Source of the DNA: Dactylosporangium sucinum
GTDB lineage: Bacteria > Actinomycetota > Actinomycetes > Mycobacteriales > Micromonosporaceae
Direction of reading: 5' to 3'
NCBI RefSeq assembly: GCF_014647515.1
Contig: NZ_BMPI01000034.1
Coordinates: forward strand, 1-64,000
Length of the DNA stretch: 64,000 nt
The notes under the pieces were generated by a model. The model searched no databases. It was given only the letters and a program-made list of their open reading frames with translations, and had not been told where the DNA came from. The translations under genes and the position numbers were made by a program. How positions within the stretch are numbered: the first letter of the stretch is position 1; every line of letters starts with the position of its first letter. This document shows positions 8,545-16,602 of this stretch, piece after piece.

Positions 8545-9957
8545 CGTCGGGCCGCCCGGCTTCATCGGCTCCTTGTCGGCCCACAGCAGCGCGTGCGCGA
8601 TGCTGGCCCGGCCGCTCGACGCGAGCCGGCCGGCCCGGGCCGCATGCGGATACTCGCGCTCGAGCGCGGCGGCCGCGGCCACGAACCCGCTCGGCATGAG
8701 GTCCGTCTCCGGCTGGTAGAGCAGGTCGTCGGAGAGGTGGATGGGCAGCGGCGCGAGGCCCAACCGCTGCGCCAGCAGGGACGAGAACTGGTAGTGCTCG
8801 AGACCGCCGGAGTAGTCACAGCCCGCCCAGTGCCCCCAGGCGGTGAAGTCGAGCAGGTCGTCGGCGAGCACCCGCGGAATCAGGCGGTTCGCCGTCCCGA
8901 GCTCGGCGACTCGGGTGGGGTCCACCGTGTGCTCGAGCCGGCACTCGGCGCACTCGGCCCGGGCCGCACCGGCGGGACGGTCGCGCCAGACGAGCCGGAG
9001 CCGGCGGCCGCACAGGCAGCGCAGCCAGAAGGGTGCCAGCAACTGGCCCGCCGCCGTGCCGCCGTGGAACGCGTGGCCGGACCATTCCGGGGAGGCATCG
9101 ACCGTGTCCGCAACCTTGACGATGTCCGGCCACTCCGACCAGATCGCGGCGAAATGCGCACCCATGAGGCGGATCGCCCGGTGACCCGGCACAAACATCG
9201 TCGAATAGCCGAGGTCGAGGTTCATGAGGCGGCTCAGGACGATGGCCGTGTACTCCGAGCGGGATCTCGCCTGGCCGGCGGCGAACGCCAGGTGACCGGC
9301 GATCCGGTCGAGCCGCTGGTGCAGCAGGTCCCTGGACAGCGCGAGGTTCGGGTGCGCCTTCCGCAGCGCCGCGTGGTCATGATCGAGGCGGAGGTCGAGC
9401 CGGCCGACCAGGTCGACCGCGGTCGTCTCGGTCTCCGTGAACATGAAGACGTCGTGGACGTGGCGCATCGCCGGCAGCGAGAGCGCGATCGAGCCGTCGC
9501 GGCTGGTCGGGCTGGGCAGCAGCGCGTGCCGGTAGCGGCGGTCGGTGTTGATGTCGTAGTCGATGAGCGTGAACATGTGGACCGCGGGCAGCCGGTCGGC
9601 GCTGCCGCACAACCGGCGCAGCCGGTCGGCCATCACCGCCTGGCCGACGATGTTCGACGACGCGAGGTAGTTCGGCTGATGCGCGGTGCGGATCACCGCG
9701 GCGCCGGCCCGATACCTCCGGTGCTCGTCCGCGACCGCTTCGGTCAGCGTGCCCGCGCGCCGGTGGAATTCGCGCGAGATCCGCAGAATTCTGGCGCGGT
9801 CGAGTTGCGGTCCCCAGCGCTCCTGGACCACGGCGGCCCCCGGAACGTGCGGCGCAAATTCGGCGAGTGGCATCCGGTCGAGCCAGGGCACACTCGCGAT
9901 CCGACGAGTTGCGCGCGCAGCGGCCACCATTGGGGCTGCGCGCTCGGTCGTCTGCAC
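8488..9957 (-). CDS. Unrecognised protein with a zinc-ribbon-like cysteine cluster
   Basis: A 489-residue cytosolic protein. I do not recognise the family with confidence. Visible features: RTAHQPNYLASSN (about residue 90), FTLIDYDINTDRRYRHALLP (about 130), and a four-cysteine cluster C-L-C-G ... C-A-E-C (about 315-345) that could bind zinc. The HQPNYL stretch recalls WbqC-type proteins and the overall layout faintly recalls BshC, but neither is secure. GTG 9957 is preferred to GTG 9963 because TAGCCT (9965-9970) lies 7 nt upstream of it. The 3' end overlaps the 3' end of the WD40-KAP gene by 57 bp. Confidence 0.7.
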   Translation of the reverse strand: MQTTERAAPMVAAARATRRIASVPWLDRMPLAEFAPHVPGAAVVQERWGPQLDRARILRISREFHRRAGTLTEAVADEHRRYRAGAAVIRTAHQPNYLASSNIVGQAVMADRLRRLCGSADRLPAVHMFTLIDYDINTDRRYRHALLPSPTSRDGSIALSLPAMRHVHDVFMFTETETTAVDLVGRLDLRLDHDHAALRKAHPNLALSRDLLHQRLDRIAGHLAFAAGQARSRSEYTAIVLSRLMNLDLGYSTMFVPGHRAIRLMGAHFAAIWSEWPDIVKVADTVDASPEWSGHAFHGGTAAGQLLAPFWLRCLCGRRLRLVWRDRPAGAARAECAECRLEHTVDPTRVAELGTANRLIPRVLADDLLDFTAWGHWAGCDYSGGLEHYQFSSLLAQRLGLAPLPIHLSDDLLYQPETDLMPSGFVAAAAALEREYPHAARAGRLASSGRASIAHALLWADKEPMKPGGPTSEHPGRERGDRLAVVAAQ

Positions 9958-9964
9958 GTGCACC

Positions 9965-9970
9965 AGGCTA
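9965..9970 (-). promoter_or_regulatory. -10 hexamer TAGCCT, leaderless
   Basis: On the minus strand TAGCCT ends 7 nt before GTG 9957 and decides between two nearby GTG codons. Confidence 0.45.
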
Positions 9971-10025
9971 TCCCCTCAGCATGTGATTACACTTCGAAGT
10001 CGGGCTAGCGACGATTCACCCTGCA

Positions 10026-10754
10026 TCACCGGAGGGCGGCGCACACCTCCGCGGTGATGCGAGCGGGGTCCTCGGCCGACCAGATCATCCGGCCGACGCA
10101 GACACCGTTGGCCCCGGCCGACGCGCAGGCCTTCGCCCAGCGCGCCAGGCCCGCCGGTCCCCCGTCGGCCGGCGCGCCCTGGGCCAGCATCGGCCGGTAT
10201 GACCAATCCCGGATCACGCCGACCGTGTCCGGGTCGGCGTCGTACGCCACCACCACGTCGGCGCCCAGCTCGCAGGCCATGCGGACGGCCGCGCACCGGT
10301 GTTCGAGGCGCAGCGCGGCCGGGGTGCCGGGCGGGTCGACGCTGATCGCCGAGACGACCAGGTAGAGCCCGGCGGCCGCACACTCGGCGGCGGCGCGGGC
10401 CACCACGCGCAGCGACGCCAGCTCGCCGGCCGCGCCCAGCACGAGGTTGACCGCGGCGCCGCGGGCACCGGCCCGTGCCGCGTCCGCGGGGCGGTAGAAC
10501 AGCTCCCAGTCCGGCCAGTCCGGCCAGTTGTCGCCGTACCGGTACGTCTGGTTGCCATCGAGGCGTACAACGAGGTCGCAGCCGTCCGCGTCGCTGCCGC
10601 CGGACAGGCGCCGGCACAGCCCGTAGTTCACCACCAGGCCGGCGGGCCCGCTGCGGCGCACCGCGCGGGCGACGGCCTCGATCGGTGCGAGGCCGGGCAA
10701 CGGCCCGAGCGGTGCGTGATCCATCGCGACCAGGACGCCCGGGTCGGCCAGCAT
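10026..10754 (-). CDS. Class I aldolase-like TIM-barrel protein
   Basis: A 242-residue protein resembling the DeoC/FbaB/LacD group of class I aldolases. It has an AMDHAPLGPLPGL opening typical of these barrels, a second strand GLVVNYGL, DLVVRLDGN (about 70) and C-terminal GANGVCVGRMIWSAEDPA, matching the phosphate-binding end (GRNIWQ in FbaB). The strand expected to carry the Schiff-base lysine reads GADVVVAYDADPD, with no Lys where FbaB-type enzymes have K-x-x-Y/P, so it may be catalytically different or inactive. ATG 10754 has TACCCT 6 nt upstream. It lies 13 bp after the alpha-toroid gene but has its own promoter. Confidence 0.65.
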   Translation of the reverse strand: MLADPGVLVAMDHAPLGPLPGLAPIEAVARAVRRSGPAGLVVNYGLCRRLSGGSDADGCDLVVRLDGNQTYRYGDNWPDWPDWELFYRPADAARAGARGAAVNLVLGAAGELASLRVVARAAAECAAAGLYLVVSAISVDPPGTPAALRLEHRCAAVRMACELGADVVVAYDADPDTVGVIRDWSYRPMLAQGAPADGGPAGLARWAKACASAGANGVCVGRMIWSAEDPARITAEVCAALR

Positions 10755-10760
10755 GGCGAC

Positions 10761-10766
10761 AGGGTA
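10761..10766 (-). promoter_or_regulatory. -10 hexamer TACCCT, leaderless
   Basis: Minus-strand TACCCT ends 6 nt before ATG 10754, within the 13-bp gap after the upstream gene's stop codon. Confidence 0.45.
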
Positions 10767-10767
10767 C

Positions 10768-12114
10768 TCAGTCAGGGCCCACGACCAGCAAGGTAATAAT
10801 GACGGTGAGCACGACGACGAGCACCAGGACGCCGACGAGCACGACCGGCCGGTGCAGCAGCCCGCCCGGCGCCGCACGCCCTGTCTTGTCCGGCGGCCGG
10901 TGCCGGACCTTGATCTCGTCCAGTGCCTCGTCGAGGTCGCGGTCCAGGCTGGAGATCTTGGCCGACAGCGACGTGATCTGGGTCCCCTGCTCGCGCACCT
11001 GGTCCGCGAAGAAGCGGATCTGCCGCCCGATGTCCTTGGTCAGGTCGGCGTACTCCTCGACGAGGTCCATCGCCTCGATCGCGGCCGCGTACGGCAGCCG
11101 GACGGTGGTCTCGAGCCGGTGGGTCTGCGCGACGGCGGCGGCGGCCATGAGCGTCACGTTGAGCGGGTCCTCGACCTCGGTGCACTGCCGCATCAGCCAC
11201 TCGGTTCCCCGCCGGGCCGGGGATTCCTCCCGCCCGCCCGCCGGCGCGAGCGCGAGGACGACCTGCGAGGTGCAGTACTGGGTGATGTGCGGGTCGGCGT
11301 TGCCGGGCACCCAGCACCCCTGTCCGGCCTGCGCCTGGGTCAGCCAGAGCTCGGCACGGTGGGTGATGTCGGGCCACAGGTCGTACGAGCCGACGGAGTT
11401 CAGCCCGATGATCGCCCACGCGGTGTGCCACTCCGCCGGGGCGCGCGCCGTCCCGTCGCCGGAGTCGGCGGCGAACCGGCCCGACTCGTCGTCCCACCAG
11501 GTCCGCAGCTGGTCCAGCACCTTCTGGGCCGCGTCGATGTCGCCGAAGCGGTTGAACACCTCGAGCGCCGCGCCCAGGAACCCCGGACCGAACCAGAACG
11601 AGCGCCGGTCGGGCCACTCGTGGTCGACGCAGTCGCGCAGGTAGCCCAGCGCCTTGCGGACCTGCTCGCGGTCCTCCCCGATGCCGCAGAGGTCGAGCGC
11701 GCTGAGCACCCGGCAGGTGTCCCAGGCGTCCTCGCCCCAGGTGCCGTCCTTGTGCTGCCGGGTCAGCAGCCAGTCGGCGGCGCGCCGCACCCGCTTCGCC
11801 GGGCCCGGCTGGGCGGTGGCCTCCCCCTCGGCGGGATACAGGACGTTCAGCCGGTACAGCAGGTCGATGGTCTGCGCGGTGTAGCAGGGCTTCAGGCGGG
11901 GATACTGGTCCGAGCCCCACGAGCCGTCCGGATGCTGCGAGGCCACCGCGCGGGTGACGACCCGGATCGCCTCGACCTCGCTGGTCGGGCCGGCCGCCGC
12001 GACCAGCTGGGCCGACACCCGCCGGCCACGTTGGTCGTACACCTCGATGCGCTGCCCGACCGCCGCGGGCAGCGCCGGGTCGGACGGCATGATCTCCCCC
12101 TGCGCACTGCCCAC
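10768..12114 (-). CDS. Tail-anchored prenyltransferase/squalene-cyclase-like repeat protein
   Basis: A 448-residue protein. Residues about 25-340 form an alpha-alpha toroid of the squalene oxidase/prenyltransferase type, with QW-like repeats SQHPDGSWGSDQ, RQHKDGTWGED and the less regular QAGQGCWVPGN. The DxDD acid motif of real terpene cyclases is not seen. Then come a predicted coiled coil (about 365-405, QITSLSAKISSLDRDLDEAL) and a single C-terminal membrane helix (about 420-444) ending in GPD. The topology is a cytosolic toroid tethered to the membrane by its tail. An SD-like GAGGAG lies 5 nt before GTG 12114, with a TAGGGT hexamer at 12140-12145. It is probably a scaffold or sensor, not a cyclase. 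Confidence 0.72.
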   Translation of the reverse strand: MGSAQGEIMPSDPALPAAVGQRIEVYDQRGRRVSAQLVAAAGPTSEVEAIRVVTRAVASQHPDGSWGSDQYPRLKPCYTAQTIDLLYRLNVLYPAEGEATAQPGPAKRVRRAADWLLTRQHKDGTWGEDAWDTCRVLSALDLCGIGEDREQVRKALGYLRDCVDHEWPDRRSFWFGPGFLGAALEVFNRFGDIDAAQKVLDQLRTWWDDESGRFAADSGDGTARAPAEWHTAWAIIGLNSVGSYDLWPDITHRAELWLTQAQAGQGCWVPGNADPHITQYCTSQVVLALAPAGGREESPARRGTEWLMRQCTEVEDPLNVTLMAAAAVAQTHRLETTVRLPYAAAIEAMDLVEEYADLTKDIGRQIRFFADQVREQGTQITSLSAKISSLDRDLDEALDEIKVRHRPPDKTGRAAPGGLLHRPVVLVGVLVLVVVLTVIITLLVVGPD

Positions 12115-12284
12115 CGCAACTCCTCACCCAACAGCGTCCACCCTACCCATTGACGCTGGTCATCGCCGGCCGCACGCGCAGACACGCTGCGGGTCGGGCG
12201 GTGTGGCCGCCTGCCCGCCGAGTATCACAGCGCCGGACGCGGAATGCGTTCCGCCGGACGGCGCGAACGGCCGGCGGCGGGCGG

Positions 12285-12575
12285 TCAGCGGCGGTCGCCG
12301 GGCGGGATGAGGATGCGGGTCGTGGGGGCGCCGGCCAGGGCGGGCGCCCGGCCGGGGTCGGACCACACGGCCGTGCGCAGGAAGGCGAGGAACTCCTCGG
12401 CGGCGCGGACGTCCGTGAAGTCGAGGTCGACGCAGACGTACCGCTCGTCGTCCACCGGGCGCAGGACGCGGTACTGCTGGACGCCCGCCCGGTCGCGGGC
12501 GGGCGCGAACGAGTCGAACGCGCGCCGCCAGGTCTCGTAGTCGGTGATCGGGTGCTCGATGCGGAGCGTGGTCAT
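12285..12575 (-). CDS. Small dimeric alpha-beta-barrel (ABM-like) protein
   Basis: A 96-residue protein, TTLRIEHPITDYETWRRAFD at the start, with a D-Y-x-x-W-R-x-x-F-D helix, a middle strand RYVCVDLDF and FLAFLRTAVW helix typical of small ferredoxin-like dimeric barrels in the antibiotic-biosynthesis-monooxygenase superfamily. No cofactor or substrate is evident. ATG 12575 has TAGCGT 7 nt upstream. It is divergent from the LuxR-type gene, with 68 bp between starts that contain a palindrome, so the regulator probably controls both. Confidence 0.7.
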   Translation of the reverse strand: MTTLRIEHPITDYETWRRAFDSFAPARDRAGVQQYRVLRPVDDERYVCVDLDFTDVRAAEEFLAFLRTAVWSDPGRAPALAGAPTTRILIPPGDRR

Positions 12576-12582
12576 GCCGCCG

Positions 12583-12588
12583 ACGCTA
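12583..12588 (-). promoter_or_regulatory. -10 hexamer TAGCGT, leaderless
   Basis: Minus-strand TAGCGT ends 7 nt before ATG 12575. Confidence 0.45.
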
Positions 12589-12613
12589 CGGACCGGCGGG
12601 GCGGACGCCGTAT

Positions 12614-12627
12614 CCCAGACATCTGGG
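12614..12627 (+). promoter_or_regulatory. Candidate operator between divergent genes
   Basis: CCCAGA-CA-TCTGGG is a perfect inverted repeat with 6-bp arms. It sits 4 bp before the -10 of the LuxR-type gene and upstream of the divergent barrel gene. Binding by the LuxR-type protein is inferred from position only. Confidence 0.45.
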
Positions 12628-12631
12628 GTTC

Positions 12632-12637
12632 TACCGT
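12632..12637 (+). promoter_or_regulatory. -10 hexamer TACCGT, leaderless
   Basis: TACCGT ends 6 nt before GTG 12644. Confidence 0.5.
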
Positions 12638-12643
12638 GAGGGT

Positions 12644-13657
12644 GTGGTCGACACGGCGGCACTGGAGCGGATCCGGCGGATCGCGGACGCCGCGACCGAC
12701 TCGCGGGCGCTGCGGTCGGCCGCGCTCGCCGAGATCGGCCGCGTCGTGCCCTTCGCCGCCTACGTCTGGCCGCTGACCGACCCGGAGACGTCGGTGGCGA
12801 CGGCTCCGCTGGCCGCGATCCCGCCGGCGCTCATGCCCGGCCTGCCGCGGCTCATCCGGCTCAAGTACCTCACCGCGGTCAACCGCTGGACCGGCCTTTC
12901 CGGCGCCGCTCGCCTCGAGGTACCCGAACAGAGCCTGTTCTGGCGGGAGCTGCTGCGCGACCAGGGCGTCACCGACGTCGCCTCGGCGGTGTTGCGGGAC
13001 CGGTACGGCTGCTGGGCGTTCCTGGACCTGTGGCGGTGCGGCGGCACGTTCACCCGGGACGAGCTGGCCTTCCTCGACGAGGTCGCCGCGCTGCTGACCG
13101 AGCCGATCCGCCGGTGCGAGGCGGCCACGTTCAGCGCCACGACCGCGGCCCGCGACCCCGCCCCCGTGGTGCTGCTCCTCGACCCGGACCTGCGCGTGCT
13201 CGGCCAGACCTCGCCGACGCGGGAGTACCTGGCCCGGCTGCTGCCGCCGCCCGCGGACCTCGAACCCGTCCCGGCCGCGGCCTACAACGTCGCCGCGCAG
13301 CTCGTCGCGGTCGAGGAGGGCGTCGACGGGCAGCCGCCGACGGCCCGCGTGCACCTCGCCGGCGGGCGCTGGCTCACCCTGCGGGCGGCCCGGATCGGCG
13401 CGGACGCCCAGATCGCCGTCACGGTGGCGGACAGCTCGCCCGCCGACCGCACGGCGGTGTTCGCCCGCGCCTGCGGGCTCGCCGCGCGTGAGGCGGAGCT
13501 GCTGCAGCACCTGACGACCGGCGCCGACACCCGCACGGTCGCCGCCCGCATGTTCCTGAGCGAGCACACGGTCCAGGACCACCTGAAGTCCATCTTCGCG
13601 AAGACGGGCACCCGCAGCCGCCGCGTGCTGCTGTCCCGCGCCGCCGGCACCGCCTGA
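12644..13657 (+). CDS. LuxR-family transcriptional regulator
   Basis: A 337-residue regulator. Residues about 275-332 form a LuxR/GerE helix-turn-helix: AREAELLQHLTTGADTRTVA, then RMFLSEHTVQDHLKSIFAKT and RSRRVLL. The first ~165 residues look like a GAF-type sensor (IGRVVPFAAYVWPL, SVLRDRYGCWAFLDLW), and a PAS-like region follows (VVLLLDPDLRVLGQTSPT). No receiver or ATPase domain is present, so it probably binds a small ligand. The start is fixed by the TACCGT hexamer. It ends 3 bp from the convergent HAD gene. Confidence 0.85.
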   Translation: MVDTAALERIRRIADAATDSRALRSAALAEIGRVVPFAAYVWPLTDPETSVATAPLAAIPPALMPGLPRLIRLKYLTAVNRWTGLSGAARLEVPEQSLFWRELLRDQGVTDVASAVLRDRYGCWAFLDLWRCGGTFTRDELAFLDEVAALLTEPIRRCEAATFSATTAARDPAPVVLLLDPDLRVLGQTSPTREYLARLLPPPADLEPVPAAAYNVAAQLVAVEEGVDGQPPTARVHLAGGRWLTLRAARIGADAQIAVTVADSSPADRTAVFARACGLAAREAELLQHLTTGADTRTVAARMFLSEHTVQDHLKSIFAKTGTRSRRVLLSRAAGTA

Positions 13658-13660
13658 CGG

Positions 13661-14314
13661 CTACGGCACGAGCTTGCGCAGGTAGTCGACGTCCACGTCG
13701 AGCAGCGAGCCGACCAGCGTGACGCCCTCCGGGTCGAGGTCGACCTCGCACGGGACGGCCAGGACCGCGCAGCCGGCGGCCCGCGCGCTCTGCAGGCCGT
13801 TCGGGGAGTCCTCGACCGCCACGCACCGGGTGGGTTCGGCGCCGACCAGGGTCGCCGCGGTCAGGTACGGCAGCGGGTGGGGCTTCGTCTCGTCGACCTC
13901 GTCGCCCGCGACCACGGCGTCGAAGTTGTCGGCGCCGATCGTCACCAACGCCACGTCCACCAGGTGGCGGTGGGTTGCCGTGACCAGCGCCAGCGGTACA
14001 CCTGCGGCCCGAAGCTCGGCCAGGAGCTCCCGCGCGCCGGGGCGCCAGACCAGGCCGTCGCGGAAGAGGTGCTTCACGCGGTCCTCCAGCCAGACCACGC
14101 TCGCGTCCGTGTCGGCGCGGCCCGTCGGCAGGCCAAGGTCGGTGTGCAGGATGCGCATCGAGTCGGTCATGTTGGTGCCGACCATCGCCTTGCGGGCCGC
14201 CTCGGAGAGGGTGGCGCCGTGGTGGGCGGCCAACTCGGTCAGGCCGACCGACCAGACCTTCTCGCTGTCGACCAGGGTTCCGTCCATGTCGAAGAGCACC
14301 GCCTGCAGACCCAC
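13661..14314 (-). CDS. HAD-superfamily phosphatase (beta-phosphoglucomutase-like)
   Basis: A 217-residue HAD hydrolase of the subfamily IA type that dephosphorylates or isomerises small phosphates. Motif I is LFDMDGTLVDS (nucleophile D9, acid D11), motif II LVTATHR, motif III lysine in DETKPHPLPYL, and motif IV AVEDSPNGLQSA. A helical cap domain occupies about residues 15-85 (HHGATLSEAARKAMVGTNM). The GTG at 14314 gives the usual short N-terminus before motif I; the open frame continues upstream to 14371 without a supported start. Substrate not predictable. Confidence 0.82.
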   Translation of the reverse strand: MGLQAVLFDMDGTLVDSEKVWSVGLTELAAHHGATLSEAARKAMVGTNMTDSMRILHTDLGLPTGRADTDASVVWLEDRVKHLFRDGLVWRPGARELLAELRAAGVPLALVTATHRHLVDVALVTIGADNFDAVVAGDEVDETKPHPLPYLTAATLVGAEPTRCVAVEDSPNGLQSARAAGCAVLAVPCEVDLDPEGVTLVGSLLDVDVDYLRKLVP

Positions 14315-14406
14315 ACCACGGATCCTGCCAAGCCGGGCGGCGGATCCCGGCACCTTCGTGCGCAACGTCACGACCGGCCGGGACTTCTGGTCCTGACCCG
14401 GCCCGA

Positions 14407-14426
14407 GGAAATATGACCGGAAATAT
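14407..14426 (+). promoter_or_regulatory. Direct repeat in the promoter region of the Ig-repeat gene
   Basis: GGAAATAT occurs at 14407-14414 and again at 14419-14426 (12-bp period, about one helical turn) in a locally AT-richer stretch 77-96 bp before the start at 14503. It could be a regulator site. GAGG (14491-14494) is the likely ribosome binding site for GTG 14503. Confidence 0.3.
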
Positions 14427-14502
14427 CTGACTTATCACAGCTTGGTAGCTCACGAACTGGTAAGCCTGGCCTTGTAGGTTTGCACGGAATGTGAGGTACT
14501 AG

Positions 14503-16602
14503 GTGCTGACTGTAGTCTTGCGTGCGGTGTCCGCAATGATCCTGACCACCGTGGCGGGGGGCGTGCTCACCGGCGCCCCGGCCCAGGCCGCCGGCCACGA
14601 GCAGCACGACAAGCAGCACCGGCGCGCCGCGCACGGTACGAAAGTCGCCCACAGGAAGAAAGCCACGCACGGCAAGAAAGCCACGCACGGCAAGAAGACC
14701 GCGGACGTCAAGAAGACCGCCGACACCACGAGGACCGCGGACACCGCGACGACCGCGGACACCACGAAGGCCGCCGACGCCACGAAGACGGCCGACCAGA
14801 AGACGAACGGCCGCACGGCGCACGCCGCGCGCGGCCCCGAGACGATCAGCCCCGGCACGCTGCCGGACGCGATCCAGGGCGAGCCGTACAACGTCGGCCT
14901 GACGAGCTCGACCGCCCTGCCGCCCGTGTCGTTCTCCATCATCAGCGGCGCACTGCCGAGCGGCATGATCATCAGCCCGACCGGGCTCCTCAACGGCGTC
15001 CCGGCGGCCTCCGGCACGTTCGACTTCACCGTGCAGGCCTGGGGTTTCGTCGGCGGCACCGAGTCCCGCCCGTACACGCTGCAGGTCAACCCGGCCGGCC
15101 CGACCATCACCACCACGACGCTGGCCGACGCCACCCTGAACACGGCGTACAGCGCGACGATCGCGGTCACGGGCGGCGCCACGCCGTACACGTACGCGGT
15201 GAGCGCCGGCAGCCTGCCGGCCGGCCTGACCCTCGACCCGTCGACCGGCGCCCTGGCCGGCATCCCGACCGGCGTCGGCGGGTCGAGCTTCACGGTGGAG
15301 GTCACCGACGCGAGCTCCGCCACCGACACCCAGGCGCTCACGCTCGACGTCGTCCCGCCGCCGCTGACCGTCACCACGACGAGCGCACCGGCCGGCGTGA
15401 AGGACACCGCGTACTCGGCCACGCTGGCCGCGACCGGCGGCACCGGCGCGTACACCTGGGCGGTCACCGCCGGCGCCCTGCCGGCCGGGCTGAGCCTCGA
15501 CCCGGCCACCGGCGCGATCACCGGCACACCGACCGTGACCGGCTCGGAGAACCTCACCGTGGAGGTCACCGACGCGTCGTCCGCCACCGACACGCAGGCG
15601 TTGACGATCGCCGTCACCGCGCAGGCGCTGGCGGTGACCACCGCGTCGCTCACGGCCGGCACGGCCGGCAGCGGCTACGCCGGCACGCTCGCGGTCGACG
15701 GCGGGACCGGCCCGTACACGTGGACGGTGCACGCCGGCAGCCTGCCCGCCGGGCTGCTGCTCAACCCGGTGACGGGCGCGCTCACCGGCACGCCGGCCAC
15801 GCCGGGCACCAGCCAGTTCACCGTGCGGGCCACCGACGCGAACGCGACCACGGCCGACAGGGCGCTCTCGCTCGGCGTGGCCACCGCGGCGCCGGCCAAC
15901 GTCCAGGCCGTCGCCGGGATCAGCACGCTCACGGTGAGCTGGGACCCGGCCGCCGGCGCGACCGGGTACACGGCCATCGCCACACCCGGCCCGGCGACCT
16001 GCACCACGACCACGGCGACCACCTGCGTCCTCGGCGGCGTCGCCGGGACCGCCTACACCGTCATCGTCGTCGCGCGCAGCGGCGGGCCCGACTCGGCCGG
16101 CTCGGCGCCGTCGAGCCCGGTCACGGTCGCCGCGCCGGTGCCGTCGACGGAGCCGCCCGCGACCAACCTGACCCTGACCACGACCCGGGGCGACGTCGAC
16201 TCGGCCGCGCCCGGATCGCGGATCGTCGTGGTCGGCTCCGGCTTCGCCGCGTTCTCCACGGTGCAGGTCAACGTGTACTCCGAGCCGCGCCCGCTCGGCT
16301 CGGTCACCACCGACGGCAGCGGCGCCTTCAGCCTCTCCGTCACCGTGCCCAGGGCGCTGGCCGCCGGCCGGCACACGATCGTCGCGCTCGGATCGGCCCC
16401 CGACGGCACCGCCCGTGCCATGAAGCTCAACGTGAACGTCGCGAGCACCGGCTCGCTCGCGGTGACAGGCGTCAACACGGCCGGCCTGGCGGGGACCGCC
16501 CTGCTCAGCATCGCGCTCGGCACGGCGCTGCTCGCCCTCGGCCGGGTCCGCCGCGGGCTGCGCACCCGGCTGCTACCGGCCGGATGCGCGCACAACTTCT
16601 AG
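14503..16602 (+). CDS. Secreted, sortase-anchored putative-Ig (He_PIG) repeat surface protein
   Basis: A 699-residue surface protein. It has a signal peptide (AMILTTVAGGVLTGAPAQA, cleavage near residue 31), a Lys/Thr/Ala low-complexity stalk (about 40-105, repeats of KKATHG and KTADTT), four putative-Ig repeats (about 115-465; each has LPxGLxLxPxTGxLxGTP), an Fn3-like domain (about 466-550) and another beta domain. The C-terminus is a sorting signal: LAVTG (652-656), a hydrophobic helix and RRGLRTR. LAxTG is the motif used by class E sortases of actinobacteria. It is probably a cell-wall adhesin or matrix protein. Start GTG 14503 follows a GAGG box. The 3' end overlaps the convergent gene by 30 bp. 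Confidence 0.85.
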   Translation: MLTVVLRAVSAMILTTVAGGVLTGAPAQAAGHEQHDKQHRRAAHGTKVAHRKKATHGKKATHGKKTADVKKTADTTRTADTATTADTTKAADATKTADQKTNGRTAHAARGPETISPGTLPDAIQGEPYNVGLTSSTALPPVSFSIISGALPSGMIISPTGLLNGVPAASGTFDFTVQAWGFVGGTESRPYTLQVNPAGPTITTTTLADATLNTAYSATIAVTGGATPYTYAVSAGSLPAGLTLDPSTGALAGIPTGVGGSSFTVEVTDASSATDTQALTLDVVPPPLTVTTTSAPAGVKDTAYSATLAATGGTGAYTWAVTAGALPAGLSLDPATGAITGTPTVTGSENLTVEVTDASSATDTQALTIAVTAQALAVTTASLTAGTAGSGYAGTLAVDGGTGPYTWTVHAGSLPAGLLLNPVTGALTGTPATPGTSQFTVRATDANATTADRALSLGVATAAPANVQAVAGISTLTVSWDPAAGATGYTAIATPGPATCTTTTATTCVLGGVAGTAYTVIVVARSGGPDSAGSAPSSPVTVAAPVPSTEPPATNLTLTTTRGDVDSAAPGSRIVVVGSGFAAFSTVQVNVYSEPRPLGSVTTDGSGAFSLSVTVPRALAAGRHTIVALGSAPDGTARAMKLNVNVASTGSLAVTGVNTAGLAGTALLSIALGTALLALGRVRRGLRTRLLPAGCAHNF

